Assembly: GCA_002751075.1 (NCBI GenBank)
Contig: NAOQ01000272.1
Location: forward strand, 1 to 18,003
DNA: 18,003 nt
Direction: 5' to 3'
Origin: Ichthyophonus hoferi
Lineage: Eukaryota > Opisthokonta > Ichthyosporea > Ichthyophonida > Ichthyophonidae
The notes under the pieces were generated by a model. The model searched no databases and had not been told where the DNA came from. It was given only the letters and a program-made list of their open reading frames with translations. Shown in pieces: positions 9,546 through 18,003 of the stretch (its first letter is position 1; the number at the start of each line of letters is the position of its first letter). Both the position numbers and the translations under genes were made by a program.

Positions 9546-10190
9546 TTAAAAATTTAATATATGTTATATGGCTACAGTTATTCTGTAAAATTAAGTTTCA
9601 AATCAACAGATAGGAAAACAAAAAAATCTTAAATCTACCCATAGAATATCCGCAGTTTTGCAATATTTTAATTCTTAACTAATGCTTGCCTGTCCATTGA
9701 GGTTTTGAGGTTTTGGTTCAGTAATATGATTGCTCAAATTAGTATATAGTTGTCGGTCACTCTTATGAGTGCATGGTATGCTATTATGCTATGTCAAATA
9801 GTGTCTTGATCTCTGTGGCCAATCCATTTGGACCCACATCTGAGAGGCTCGGTTTTCTGTTGGGAGAGGAGTTGCGCCAGTAATTTATGTTGGCCTAAAA
9901 CCCTATAATATTATTGTAGTATTGAGATATTATTATTAGTGGGAATTCAATAGCACTACTACGGATTGCTACAAACACCCCGTATTGAAACTTGGGTTGG
10001 AACAGATAACTGCTTGAAATAATAACCAATGCAGTAAATGTTTGAATTCGTATTTGAATCATAGTGAAATAATGAGAATTTCCAATTGTGAGAAATTAAC
10101 TGCAGTCACATGCTTGTAGTCGTGATTATCATGTGAGTTTTTTAGATATTACCTGTATGTTTTATACTCTATTATTTATTTGTTTATGCT
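9546..10190. other. AT-rich spacer, nothing recognised
   Basis: No coding-like frame, RNA gene or clear repeat was seen in this stretch. Confidence 0.5.
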
Positions 10191-10393
10191 TTAGTATTTA
10201 TTATTTATTATGTATTATCTATTAATGATTTATTATTTACTATTTGTTATTTATTGTTTATGATTTATTGGTTATTTTTTATTCATTATTTATTATTTAT
10301 TATTTATTATTTATTATTTATTATTTATTATTTATTATTTACTATTTATTATTTATTATTTATTATTTATTATTTACTATTTATTTATTTATT
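10191..10393 (+). repeat. 7-bp TTATTTA tandem array
   Basis: Units TATTATT/TTATTTA repeat with strict 7-bp spacing from about 10284 to 10375, flanked by a degenerate zone of the same word. The only common variant is TATTTAC. It is an internal AT heptamer satellite. Confidence 0.9.
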
Positions 10394-10497
10394 TTAAAAT
10401 TGGCTATTATCTAACATTGGTATCATCAACTCTTGTCTGATCGAATGCGAATGAATAGCCAGCTCCATTTACGCTGATAAGCATCTATACTTATCTA

Positions 10498-10552
10498 CAT
10501 CACCTATCATCTAAGTCCACCTCACGTCATCTAAGATCACGTCATCTAAATC
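10498..10552 (+). repeat. Short tandem repeat, three units around TCACGTCATCTAA
   Basis: Three successive units (TCACCTATCATCTAAG, TCACGTCATCTAAG, TCACGTCATCTAAA) of about 16-20 bp. The CACGTCATC core is of the kind bound by bZIP factors, but with no gene nearby no role is claimed. Confidence 0.6.
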
Positions 10553-10589
10553 CTTAATTTTGACACCTTTGGAACTTAAATATTTTCCG

Positions 10590-10770
10590 CATTTTGGAGC
10601 ACCGTACTATATATTTAGCATAACAATTTTTTATTTTTAGATATAAAGAAAGAAAAAAATTGGTTATCTATAAAAACACCAAGCGTGTGTTTAAATTATT
10701 ATTTTTTAAAATTCATTTCTATACAAGGCAATTTAATACAATATCATATATTATATTGTATTAAAACGAT
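10590..10770 (+). repeat. Direct repeat, left copy, with hairpin
   Basis: Matches 11045-11225 in order: CTATA..AGCATAA, TTTTTA, CTATAAAA.CACCAAGC, TGTTT, TTTTTTAAAA, ATTCA, TAATACAATATCATATATTA. Near its right end, 12-base arms TTTAATACAATA (10732-10743) and TATTGTATTAAA (10754-10765) form a perfect inverted repeat around a 10-base loop. Confidence 0.65.
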
Positions 10771-11044
10771 CTGAATCTGACCGTCATTTAATTCGCTGTA
10801 AATCGAATCAGAAGTTCAGGTTCTCAACAGGTTTACTTATCTGATATCGGGTCAAATGTTGTAGTATGCGAAAGATGTACTTTCGTTTGGATTTAGCTAT
10901 ACGCATAATTTATGAAAATTCAGAATCAGCAGAAAAAGGTTTGCTCTCCAAATCCCCAACACCTAAAACTTGTGAAACATGTGTGTCGTTGTAATAGACG
11001 CAAGCAAGCATCATTTCTTAATTCTCCTTAGGGTATTTGGATAC

Positions 11045-11225
11045 GGTCAGATCCAAATCCCTATACAGCATAAAAAATTCTGATTTTTAAGGTGCTAAAG
11101 AGAGACTAAATTTTAATTACCTATAAAACCCCAAGCTTATGTTTGTTTTTTTTTAAAAAAAAAATTCAATACACTAATATAATGCATTAAAATACCATAT
11201 ATTATATTATATTATATTAAAAGAA
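11045..11225 (+). repeat. Direct repeat, right copy
   Basis: Partner of 10590-10770, about 455 bases downstream. The hairpin arms are partly replaced by a 5-bp ATATT run. The 275 bases between the copies hold no open frame. Confidence 0.65.
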
Positions 11226-11329
11226 GAGAAAAAACAAAATAATAAAGTACAACAAAAGGCATTTCAAAGCCCCTCTGAATATATTCAATATATTTAATAC
11301 AATAATAATAGATGTTTTTTATATTACTT

Positions 11330-12420
11330 TATCTGTTGAAGGGAAATTATGTTCTCTTCTGTCATTCAACATATAACCATTCAAAACATATACATATCGT
11401 GGATTTACTTGTCTATCTGTAAATCTTGATCGTAGGACCGACACATTGTACCGTATTCTGCGAGTCAAACTAAGTTATCTGACCCGCAATTTTATTGTTC
11501 CAACCGGACTAACATTAGTTAACCAATGAACTATGTGGTTCGCATTCAATTGGATTGGCTTGCCAATAATAATGACTTTTACCAGAGTTAAAACAAGAAG
11601 TATTACTCACCTGGTTGATATATTAAAACATTAATTGTGCATTGGAAAATTTTATACAATAATATTGTAAAACAATTACAATTAAATTATAACCGCGTGT
11701 CTAATCCTTGACGCACACAACCTTTTTCTTCTACTAGGTATATAAGATCGCAACATCGACGACATTATTGACGCGATAATAAAAGCTTTAATATGCGATT
11801 GCTTCTAATTGAAGTCGATTAATCAATTTCGATTTGGAACAATAAAAAGCAATCCAGTATAAAAGCGAACGCTGGCTTTGGTAATCTTGAAAACTTAAGC
11901 GAAGCACGAGTTATGTTTTGGTATTTATACATTCTTCCTTATTGCTCATAGTATATTATTTTTAGAATAGAGTTATGTTTTGGTATTTATACATTCTTCC
12001 TTATTGCTCATATAGTATATTATTTTTAGAATAGCTACCTGAAATTAAATGCATTATGTTAATATTGAGAAAGCATTACTTACTAAGCTAAATTTTCATT
12101 AGTAGATCAACACTTTGGCTTGCTATCAAGAATAAACAGTTTATGTTATATCTTTGGAAGTGGCTGAGGGGAAAACCCCATATTCAGAACCCAATAACAA
12201 TGTAAACGAGACCACTCGTAAGGGGTTGCGTAACGTATAGAAAAATGGTTTAAAGACTCAACGGGTGAGCTAGTATTAGTGACGTCTCTAATCGTGCTCG
12301 GGCGCAATTTTCCAAAGCGCTGAAACAGCTTCTTAGCCAAACTGAAATCTCAGGCTCCTCACATTATCCACATAGATACATACGCGTCAGCGCTAACTAG
12401 ATATATGCCGAACGTTGTAT
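11330..12420 (-). repeat. Long dispersed repeat, inner copy of an inverted pair
   Basis: Reverse complement aligns with 1555-2570. It is richer in CpG than its partner: GTCGTCGATG, GCGGGTCAG, GACTCGCAG and CCACGAT here are TTGTTGATG, GTGGGTCAG, GACTCACAA and CCATGAT there. It also carries a tandem duplication at 11908-12033 that the partner lacks. A 66-codon open frame (minus, 12340-12146, no ATG) lies in the best-conserved part but is not kept open in the partner copy, so I do not call it a gene. Confidence 0.8.
11908..12033 (+). repeat. Near-perfect tandem duplication of 62/64 bp
   Basis: Unit 1 (11908-11969) and unit 2 (11970-12033) both begin GAGTTATGTTTTGG and end TTTTTAGAATA. The only difference is an extra TA in unit 2 (CTCATATAG versus CTCATAG). 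Near-identity implies a recent duplication. Confidence 0.95.
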
Positions 12421-14560
12421 AAGCATAGACCTATACCCAAATGGCATTACTTTTGCGTACAATAGATGAAAAACTATATGCTTAAAACTTTATAAACTCT
12501 GTGTATGTTCTTTATTGAACTATATAGCAATCTGTGGTAGTTCTAATGACTTCACAGGCTTCGGTGTCTTCAATTAATTTGTTGATTCCTATGTAGTTTT
12601 CTTCTAGGGGCTAGAAAGTATATTGATCCAGTTGATTAAAAACTTAGCCAGTTTTTGGAATAGTTCTATCGCTGCCGTAGCAGGCTGTGCAGCCGCCAAA
12701 TTAATTGTCCAAGATTAACGATTGTTCATGTTTAACGTAGTTAGCTATGGCAGAAAATTTGGTACAGTTAATCAAATGCTAGGTTTAGTATGTTATGTGA
12801 TAGTAACTTATAAAGCTGACTTTGCAGTAATGTAATTATTTTATATTGCCTTATTTTAGATTATATGTATGTAGTCATAATATGTAGTACTTTATAATAT
12901 TGTAGTGCATTTTTACATGTGTTAAGTCTACGGAGTTCTAAAAAAGTTACCCCCTAGGTTGCTTCCGGTTATATGTTGATTGGTGTGGTATGATAGTGTG
13001 CAATAGTCCTTGGTCCAAAACTAGTGAATTCCTTGATTGTAGTGAATTAGCAATCAATTAGCGATTGCTATTTGTTGCAATTATAACATATATATTGAAC
13101 CTTATCAGTATATGATGATGTTCTACATACTGTTTTAGTTGGGAATCTACTCTAGTATGTTTAATAAATGTAGGCAAGGATCACTAAGAAATCATTACAA
13201 AACTGATAATAAAACTCATATGACAAATAATTAGCCTAATTATCTGTTTCTAATATGTTTCAAAATCTGATGCACGTAAACTGGGCCAATGTACAACTTA
13301 ACCACTTAGATAAATTTATACGTTTATAAACAAAAACGGATGCCCAAAGGCAACCTAGGCCCTGCTTATGTACTTTATTAGAGTTGGTATTAGCTAGTAG
13401 ACGTCCAGTAGGGATCGTTAACTTGGAGGCAGTACAACCTTTAGCAAATCTCCCCACATACTGGAACTATCGATATGTAATAGAAATAAGTAGAGACATG
13501 TTATATATGGGTAGAGAAAAGCTATAGATAGGTAGAGATCGTTGCTATATATTAGGCTAGTAATTAAATGCATTGATTTTGATTTATTACTTGTGCTAAT
13601 ACTGACACCTTACATGCGCTAGCTGATTGGTTAATTATCTCCAGCCTTTACAAGGGTTCCCAACAATAAATCGAAAATTTGAACATATATATAATTAAAA
13701 GAAATTTAATTTTTTGTTATTTTTACTAGAAAATTTGCATTTTATAAATGCATTTTGCATAATTTCTTAAACAAAAAATTGTTAATCAAGAAGGAAAAAA
13801 ATAGCAGTTGGAAAATCCTTTATTCGTGTAATGTCCCATGTAAGCCTTCATTCACCTTTCCCCACATTCTGTTATGTAACAAATTTTGTTTAAAATATTA
13901 TAAGAAATATATTCAAAAAATACCATTTCTTTAGTGAAAATAGTAAAAATGTAAATTTCTTTCAATTTTCTCGTTATTATTTTATTTCGTTTTTAAAAAA
14001 TATTTTTATATTCAGAATTTTTATTTATGGTTGGGATCTGTCGAATTATTTTTTGGGACTTGTCAAATTATTTCCAGGAATCCCTGTAATTACTCGGAGT
14101 TGAATCACATTGGACAATACCGGTGCAATACTTATAAATATATGTTTTATCCAATAAGGTTTATGTCAGTATAATTAGATTAATATACCGATTGGATCGT
14201 GGCTCAGGCATGGGTTTTCAATTTAACATAGATCCGATATTTATATCTTTTACACAGGTAAAATGTAATGCTAGATATTGCAATTAAGTTGGTACATACC
14301 TGCATGGGTATATTGGTATAAACCCAATGCTTAGCTAATTTATCATTAACATATTAAGTATACTGATAGGTCAGTAGACTGATGGGAAACCATATAACCC
14401 CAAATCAGTCCATTATCAGGGTTTGAAAATTTATGAATAAATATTTTTACATCCCAGTTTGAGTTTTTGGTTATTTTATAGAAATTTTGTCATGACACTT
14501 ACCAAAAATGTAACCACAAAGAGTTTAAAACTTTTTCTACCAATAACGCTTAAAAATTCT
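12421..14560. other. Gene-poor spacer with one weak repeat match
   Basis: No convincing gene. Around 13325-13375 the words ACGGATGCCCAAAGGCAAC and GCCCTGCTTATGTAC resemble 17545-17600 (AGCCAAAGGCAAC, GCCCCTGCTCACACATAC), so a further dispersed repeat is likely. The minus-strand frame at 13260-13457 lacks an ATG and any recognisable feature. Confidence 0.45.
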
Positions 14561-14564
14561 TTCA

Positions 14565-15345
14565 GTCTGCAAGAGGAGATAAGAAAACCAAAATTCCAAT
14601 ATCTACTGATTCCAGTGAAGAAAGTAGGAGTCCATCTTATCAAGCTGTCCTGACCAAGTGTACATCGATACTCTGTTACCCTCTACCTCCTACTTCTGAA
14701 ACCACTTTATCAACATACCGCCTAGAGGAATCATTCTTCACTGATACAGTGTCAGTATCTAAAACAAATTTAGAAGAATTTCAAATAGGTAAAGAGAATT
14801 ATGAGAGAATTAATAAGGCCCAACAACCTGGCAGCACTTCCAATGAAACTGCTTCAGTTCACCATCTATTTTGCGTAACTTATGTGTTAGAACCTCTTAA
14901 ACCTTTGCCGTACTTACACAAGAGGAGTCCATCCCCGAGGCTACGCTTTTTATAGCTCTATCTTCTGCACCAAATCTTTCAACTAGACCAACTGTCAACA
15001 CTCCATTTTTCTCCCAACATGCAGCACTAAGTATGTCTGTACTGATGAGAAAATTTATTCAAAGGATGAGATGACAACCTCTTCGTCTTAGAAAACCTAA
15101 TCCATTCAGCTCCAGTTGTCAACAAAAACTATGTCCTTAAAAGTGGCAAAAATGGATCACTGTTGTACAATGACTAATCTGATTGTATTTTATCATATAT
15201 GCAAGTCTCTGAATGCTTAAAAACACAGAACACTCTGCCTACTGCAGAGCAGTTAGCGCATTCAGATGTTATTTTAGTTCTAAAAAGAATTTTAAGGTTT
15301 TATCTGCTTTATCTTATTGTACTAGCACAGCACATTGTTTCAAGG
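14565..15345 (+). pseudogene. Decayed coding-like region of unknown origin
   Basis: Composition here is less AT-rich than the flanks and several consecutive stretches stay open in one frame or another. The first follows a good splice acceptor (TTCTTTCAG, 14556-14564) and runs open to about 14955 with Ser/Thr/Glu-rich, protein-like content; later stretches lie in other frames. The whole looks broken in several places. I recognise no family. Near its end the residues TAEQLA recall the end of copia-type RNase H, but this is too short to assign. It may be an old gene or an old mobile element. Confidence 0.4.
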
Positions 15346-15795
15346 TAAATACCCCTACAATTCACTTATACCACTTAGTATTAGAAATAGGACTAGTGTC
15401 TGTTGTACTAAGTTCTATCAAATAGTTGTCGTTAGGTAATAATCAAACTAGAATTATCGATAATTTTTTCTTTAATTTTTCTCTAATGTTTGGTGAATAT
15501 CAAAACTATTAACCTTTATTTGACAACTTATTGTGTATACAATAACTGTAATCTGAATGTTGTTGTGAATATATAGTCACGGTGTTATTATTATAAGAAG
15601 AAAAAATGTTAGACTCGACTAGGTGACTTTTCAGTAATGTATCTGAATTATTACTTCAAACTCTTTGACAACTATAAACATAGTATAAAAAACATAAAGC
15701 CCATAAATTAAACAGAAAATGTTAACAATTGAGAAACGTCAATTTTAATTGCCGAGAAAAATGTCTTTTACTAGTTGTTTTTTTTTTCTTTTATA
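15346..15795. other. AT-rich spacer, nothing firm
   Basis: No frame, RNA gene or confirmed repeat was seen. It ends in a pyrimidine-rich stretch (15775-15800) like those before other copies of the dispersed exon-like family. Confidence 0.4.
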
Positions 15796-15799
15796 CATT

Positions 15800-15990
15800 T
15801 TCAACCTTTGCCTAAAGTGCTATAAGCAATAACCTAAATAGGACCAATCATAAAAAACTCTGTTTGGCTAATACAATGCATGATAGATCACAGAACCCAC
15901 TAGGATTGTCTGATCATATTTCGATAAGCTTTTACTATCATGTCCTTATTTGGATGCCTCGGTCTTGTATCATAAAGTAATAAGCAGTAA
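15800..15990 (+). repeat. Decayed member of the dispersed exon-like family
   Basis: Aligns with 3750-3900 and 1580-1660: AAATAGGACCAATCATAAAA, TTTGGCTAATACA, GATAGATCAC, and GGTCTTGTATCATA at the right end. It is interrupted by stops in the family frame, and no product is expected. Confidence 0.55.
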
Positions 15991-16260
15991 AAAAACAAAA
16001 AGTATTAAACGCTTTGGTTCCAAGAGATAGGTGCAAAAGCGAAATTCGACAGCAAAGAACTCCTAATGTTTTCTCAATATTTAACAGAGCTCTTCCATGT
16101 AAAGCTACTCCTCAACGAGATTAGCAGAACCTTCCTAGGATAAACTCAAGGTATAAACAATTTGCTTCCAGGTCCAATATTTGCAATAAATAATAAACAA
16201 CTTCTCATTAAAGCTATTAGGGTGATTTCTAAAATGAAACATTTGTTAAAAAAAGGTTAA

Positions 16261-16410
16261 CTAATTCACGATGAAATATGCTGGAAGCTGAATACTGCAA
16301 CAGCCTGACAATTTTCTTATGTACCATAAAACTCTGTCAACTACACATCTTCTATAACCCCAATCACTGAGGCTTCTCAATCTATACCAAGAAAATGTTG
16401 AGTACAATGC
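16261..16410 (-). pseudogene. Short coding-like segment related to 3650-3700
   Basis: An open minus-strand stretch of 49 residues containing SLSDWGYRRC and VLWYIRKL. The DNA under DWGYRR (GTGATTGGGGTTATAGAAG) matches the segments before the exon-like copies at 1130 and 3650. No start codon or complete gene was found; it is probably an exon or relic of the same family. Confidence 0.35.
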
Positions 16411-16581
16411 CTAAATTTTCTCCTATGAGATGTCTCAGGAAGCTTACAAGTTGGAGAATTGTGTGATTATTGTTGCAAGATTGTTCAACTTAAGATAAAC
16501 ATGTAGATTGGCCAAAGTTCTGGTAACAAATGGATCATAAAATAATTGATCCATTATTAGTTGATAATACAACGTTCTTAA

Positions 16582-16779
16582 TTAGGTAAATTTATTGTTC
16601 AGTTCATAGAATGCGAGTACTAAAATTAAATAAAGTAATTGGCCAATCAGATTAGGACACAATAGCATTAGATCATTTAGACAAGATAAGACAACTCTAG
16701 TGGCTCTCAGTAGTCTTCTGTAAATGGTATTTTTACGATCGGTCTCATTGAGATTGATGAATAGACCTATGATTGGCAC
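16582..16779 (-). CDS. Possible exon of an unrecognised membrane protein, dispersed family
   Basis: After a good acceptor (TTTATTGCAG, ending at 16780) an open frame of 65 residues begins VPIIGLFINL and runs through NETDRKN, YRRLLRATR and CLNDLMLLCPNLIGQL, then a hydrophobic stretch, to a stop. Decayed copies at 1236, 1590, 3755 and 15815 share the same DNA; at 3755 many differences fall in third codon positions (NDLILLCP there, NDLMLLCP here). That suggests the family once coded for protein, and this copy is the most intact in the window. Arg at every third position in RRLLRATR followed by a hydrophobic helix recalls a channel S4-S5 region, but this is only a resemblance. The rest of the gene was not found, so it could equally be a relic. 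Confidence 0.4.
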   Translation of the reverse strand: MPIIGLFINLNETDRKNTIYRRLLRATRVVLSCLNDLMLLCPNLIGQLLYLILVLAFYELNNKFT

Positions 16780-16859
16780 CTGCAATAAACGCATGTTGTG
16801 GTAAGGATAAAAGTAACACAAATAATTGATAATAAACATAGTTAATGACATTTCAACTA

Positions 16860-17045
16860 TTACAAAACAAATCTTTGCATATATTACATACATATAATTT
16901 ATCTTAATGATTAAAAAATACATGCTCTGTATTCTCTAATCTTTGTATCTTTATTGTAATGTCTAAATCAGTATTAACACTTGAGAATAAGCGCTAGTGC
17001 TCTGAGAGTCTTTCTCCTAACAATAATACTGATAATTGTTTGGTA
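16860..17045 (+). repeat. Diverged repeat, partner of 17635-17800
   Basis: Shared blocks in order: CAAAT..TTTGCAT, TACATATATAATTTA, TTATTGTAAT.TCTAA, and GCTCTGAGAG (CTCAGAGAAC in the partner). The partner lacks about 35 bases in the middle. By eye only. Confidence 0.4.
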
Positions 17046-17126
17046 ACTTTTCAGTTTAACAATACACATTATATACATATAAAAGTATAGCACCCCTCAC
17101 TGATAGAACACACCGTGCTATAAGCA

Positions 17127-17315
17127 TTATTTGCCTAAATTAACTGAAGTAGGAATTATTTTTTCAATAACAGCTGAATACAACCTCAACAAAAAATTAG
17201 AGATAAAATCAGCATATATAACTGCCATTACATTGCCTTCTATTGAAAGTGGATCAGCAATAAGTACTGTGTCTACTGCCAGCCCAGCCAAAGATACCTC
17301 TACACAAAATTCAAA
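17127..17315 (-). CDS. Possible exon of an unrecognised protein
   Basis: A single uninterrupted minus-strand frame of 62 residues. An acceptor-like TTTTGTGTAG lies at its 5' side (ending at 17299), after which the frame reads VSLAGLAVDTVLIADP, then EGNVMAVIYADF and VIEKIIPTSVNLGK before a stop. The mixed hydrophobic and charged make-up, Gly/Pro use and lack of low complexity are more protein-like than the surroundings. It lies about 350 bases upstream, on the same strand, of the open segment at 16582-16779, so the two could be exons of one gene or relics of one. I do not recognise the family. The plus-strand frame over the same bases has no ATG and low-complexity content, and I prefer the minus strand. 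Confidence 0.35.
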   Translation of the reverse strand, partial: FEFCVEVSLAGLAVDTVLIADPLSIEGNVMAVIYADFISNFLLRLYSAVIEKIIPTSVNLGK

Positions 17316-17379
17316 TCACTATAAGTATTGTTTCAAGATCATTAACTCCATAGTAGATTAGCTAATGAACCATATATAG

Positions 17380-17520
17380 AAACGCTAATATAATCTTATC
17401 AAGATAGAATCAGATATCCCTCGTGGGTGTCCATGACCTTTGATAAGTTATACCAGCCAATACAAATATTCTATGATTAGCTCCATTTAAGTTATTGAAC
17501 CTAGTTATATTGGTGTTAAC
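17380..17520 (-). repeat. Likely decayed copy of the exon-like segment
   Basis: Reverse complement reads GAGCTAATCATAGAATATTT and later TCTATCTTGATAAGATTATA, parallel to the start (GTGCCAATCATAGGTC) and middle (TCTTATCTTGTCTAAATGAT) of the segment at 16582-16779. Weak; by eye. Confidence 0.35.
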
Positions 17521-17634
17521 CAAAAGTTAGCACTGGCAATAAAACGCAGTATGAAAGAAAGCCAAAGGCAACAATAAAGCCCCTGCTCACACATACGTGA
17601 GATATCAATAGTAAAATATAAAGTTCTCATAAAC

Positions 17635-17800
17635 ATACACAAATACTTTGCATTTAATTATACATATATATAATTTACACATTGTTATTGTAATATCTAA
17701 TCCATCACTAGCTCTCGTATATAATAATTAGTGTCCAGATCGCTCATTTACTCAGAGCTCAGAGAACTGCTTGCTAATATTAAATAACAATGATAGTTAT
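17635..17800 (+). repeat. Diverged repeat, partner of 16860-17045
   Basis: See the partner for shared blocks. The remaining bases to 18003 hold no recognised feature. Confidence 0.4.
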
Positions 17801-18003
17801 TATTTACATTGTAATATATCACCACTTACCGATTGATCTTATTGTACAATTTCTACATTCATACCCAATCAAATCAAAGTATCCATGTCTTCTGAATTAG
17901 AACAGAAATCCAATTACTACAGCCAATTACCTAAAGAGTTGGTATATGGGCCTTTAATAGAATCTCTATCACAGCAACTGAGCCTTAAGACAAATCTGAT
18001 CAA

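Noticed and set aside
10191-10393. Repeated array considered as a CRISPR
   Set aside because: It is a pure 7-bp tandem satellite with no spacers, in a eukaryotic chromosome.
10590-11225. Direct repeats considered as the long terminal repeats of a retroelement
   Set aside because: The middle is about 275 bases with no coding content, and no primer-site or TG..CA ends were clear.
12146-12340. Minus-strand frame of 64 residues in the best-conserved part of the inner repeat copy
   Set aside because: No ATG start, no recognised family, and the partner copy at 1670-1890 does not keep the frame open.
13260-13457. Minus-strand frame of 65 residues
   Set aside because: No ATG start and no recognisable feature; the locus matches a dispersed repeat near 17545.
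15200-15345. Resemblance of a short stretch (TAEQLA) to the end of copia-type RNase H
   Set aside because: Only six residues agree and the expected upstream motifs are not visible.
1-18003. tRNA and rRNA genes
   Set aside because: No cloverleaf with a T-arm GTTCRANNC box and no rRNA-like block was found by eye; a covariance-model scan would be decisive.

Overview
This window is one end of a eukaryotic nuclear chromosome. It opens at base 1 with 87 bases of the C-rich telomere strand, mostly CCCTAAA (TTTAGGG) with a few CCCTAA units, in the orientation expected for a left chromosome end. The DNA is very AT-rich. The one clear gene has GT-AG introns, and chitin synthase together with TTTAGGG telomeres suggests a walled or cyst-forming protist. 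TTTAGGG is known from plants, oomycetes, cryptophytes, many alveolates and some rhizarians, so it does not fix the lineage, and I do not name a species.

Layout: 1-87 telomere. 88-4745 is gene-poor subtelomere made of decayed dispersed repeats and three blocks of a degenerate 10-bp minisatellite. 4746-9008 (minus strand) holds one six-exon gene for a chitin synthase of about 985 residues whose C-terminus continues into a claudin-like four-helix membrane domain and an acidic, coiled-coil-like tail. 9009-11330 is AT-rich spacer with a diverged tandem duplication, a 7-bp TTATTTA array and a pair of about 180-bp direct repeats. 11330-12420 is an inverted, CpG-richer copy of the repeat at 1555-2570. 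12420-18003 is gene-poor, with a decayed coding-like stretch (14.56-15.35 kb) and several open, splice-site-flanked segments on the minus strand (16.26-17.32 kb). These belong to a small family of related segments that also lies beside the telomere at 1.1-4.1 kb.

Two themes stand out. First, the chitin synthase appears fused to a claudin-like module; this rests on reading the splice junctions by eye and depends on which acceptor is used for the last exon. Second, both flanks of the gene are built from copies of the same repeat or gene family, in both orientations and at different stages of decay, with CpG to TpG/CpA differences that point to past cytosine methylation. I found no tRNA, rRNA, CRISPR array or recognisable intact mobile element. 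All alignments were made by eye, so repeat edges are accurate only to about 10-30 bases.
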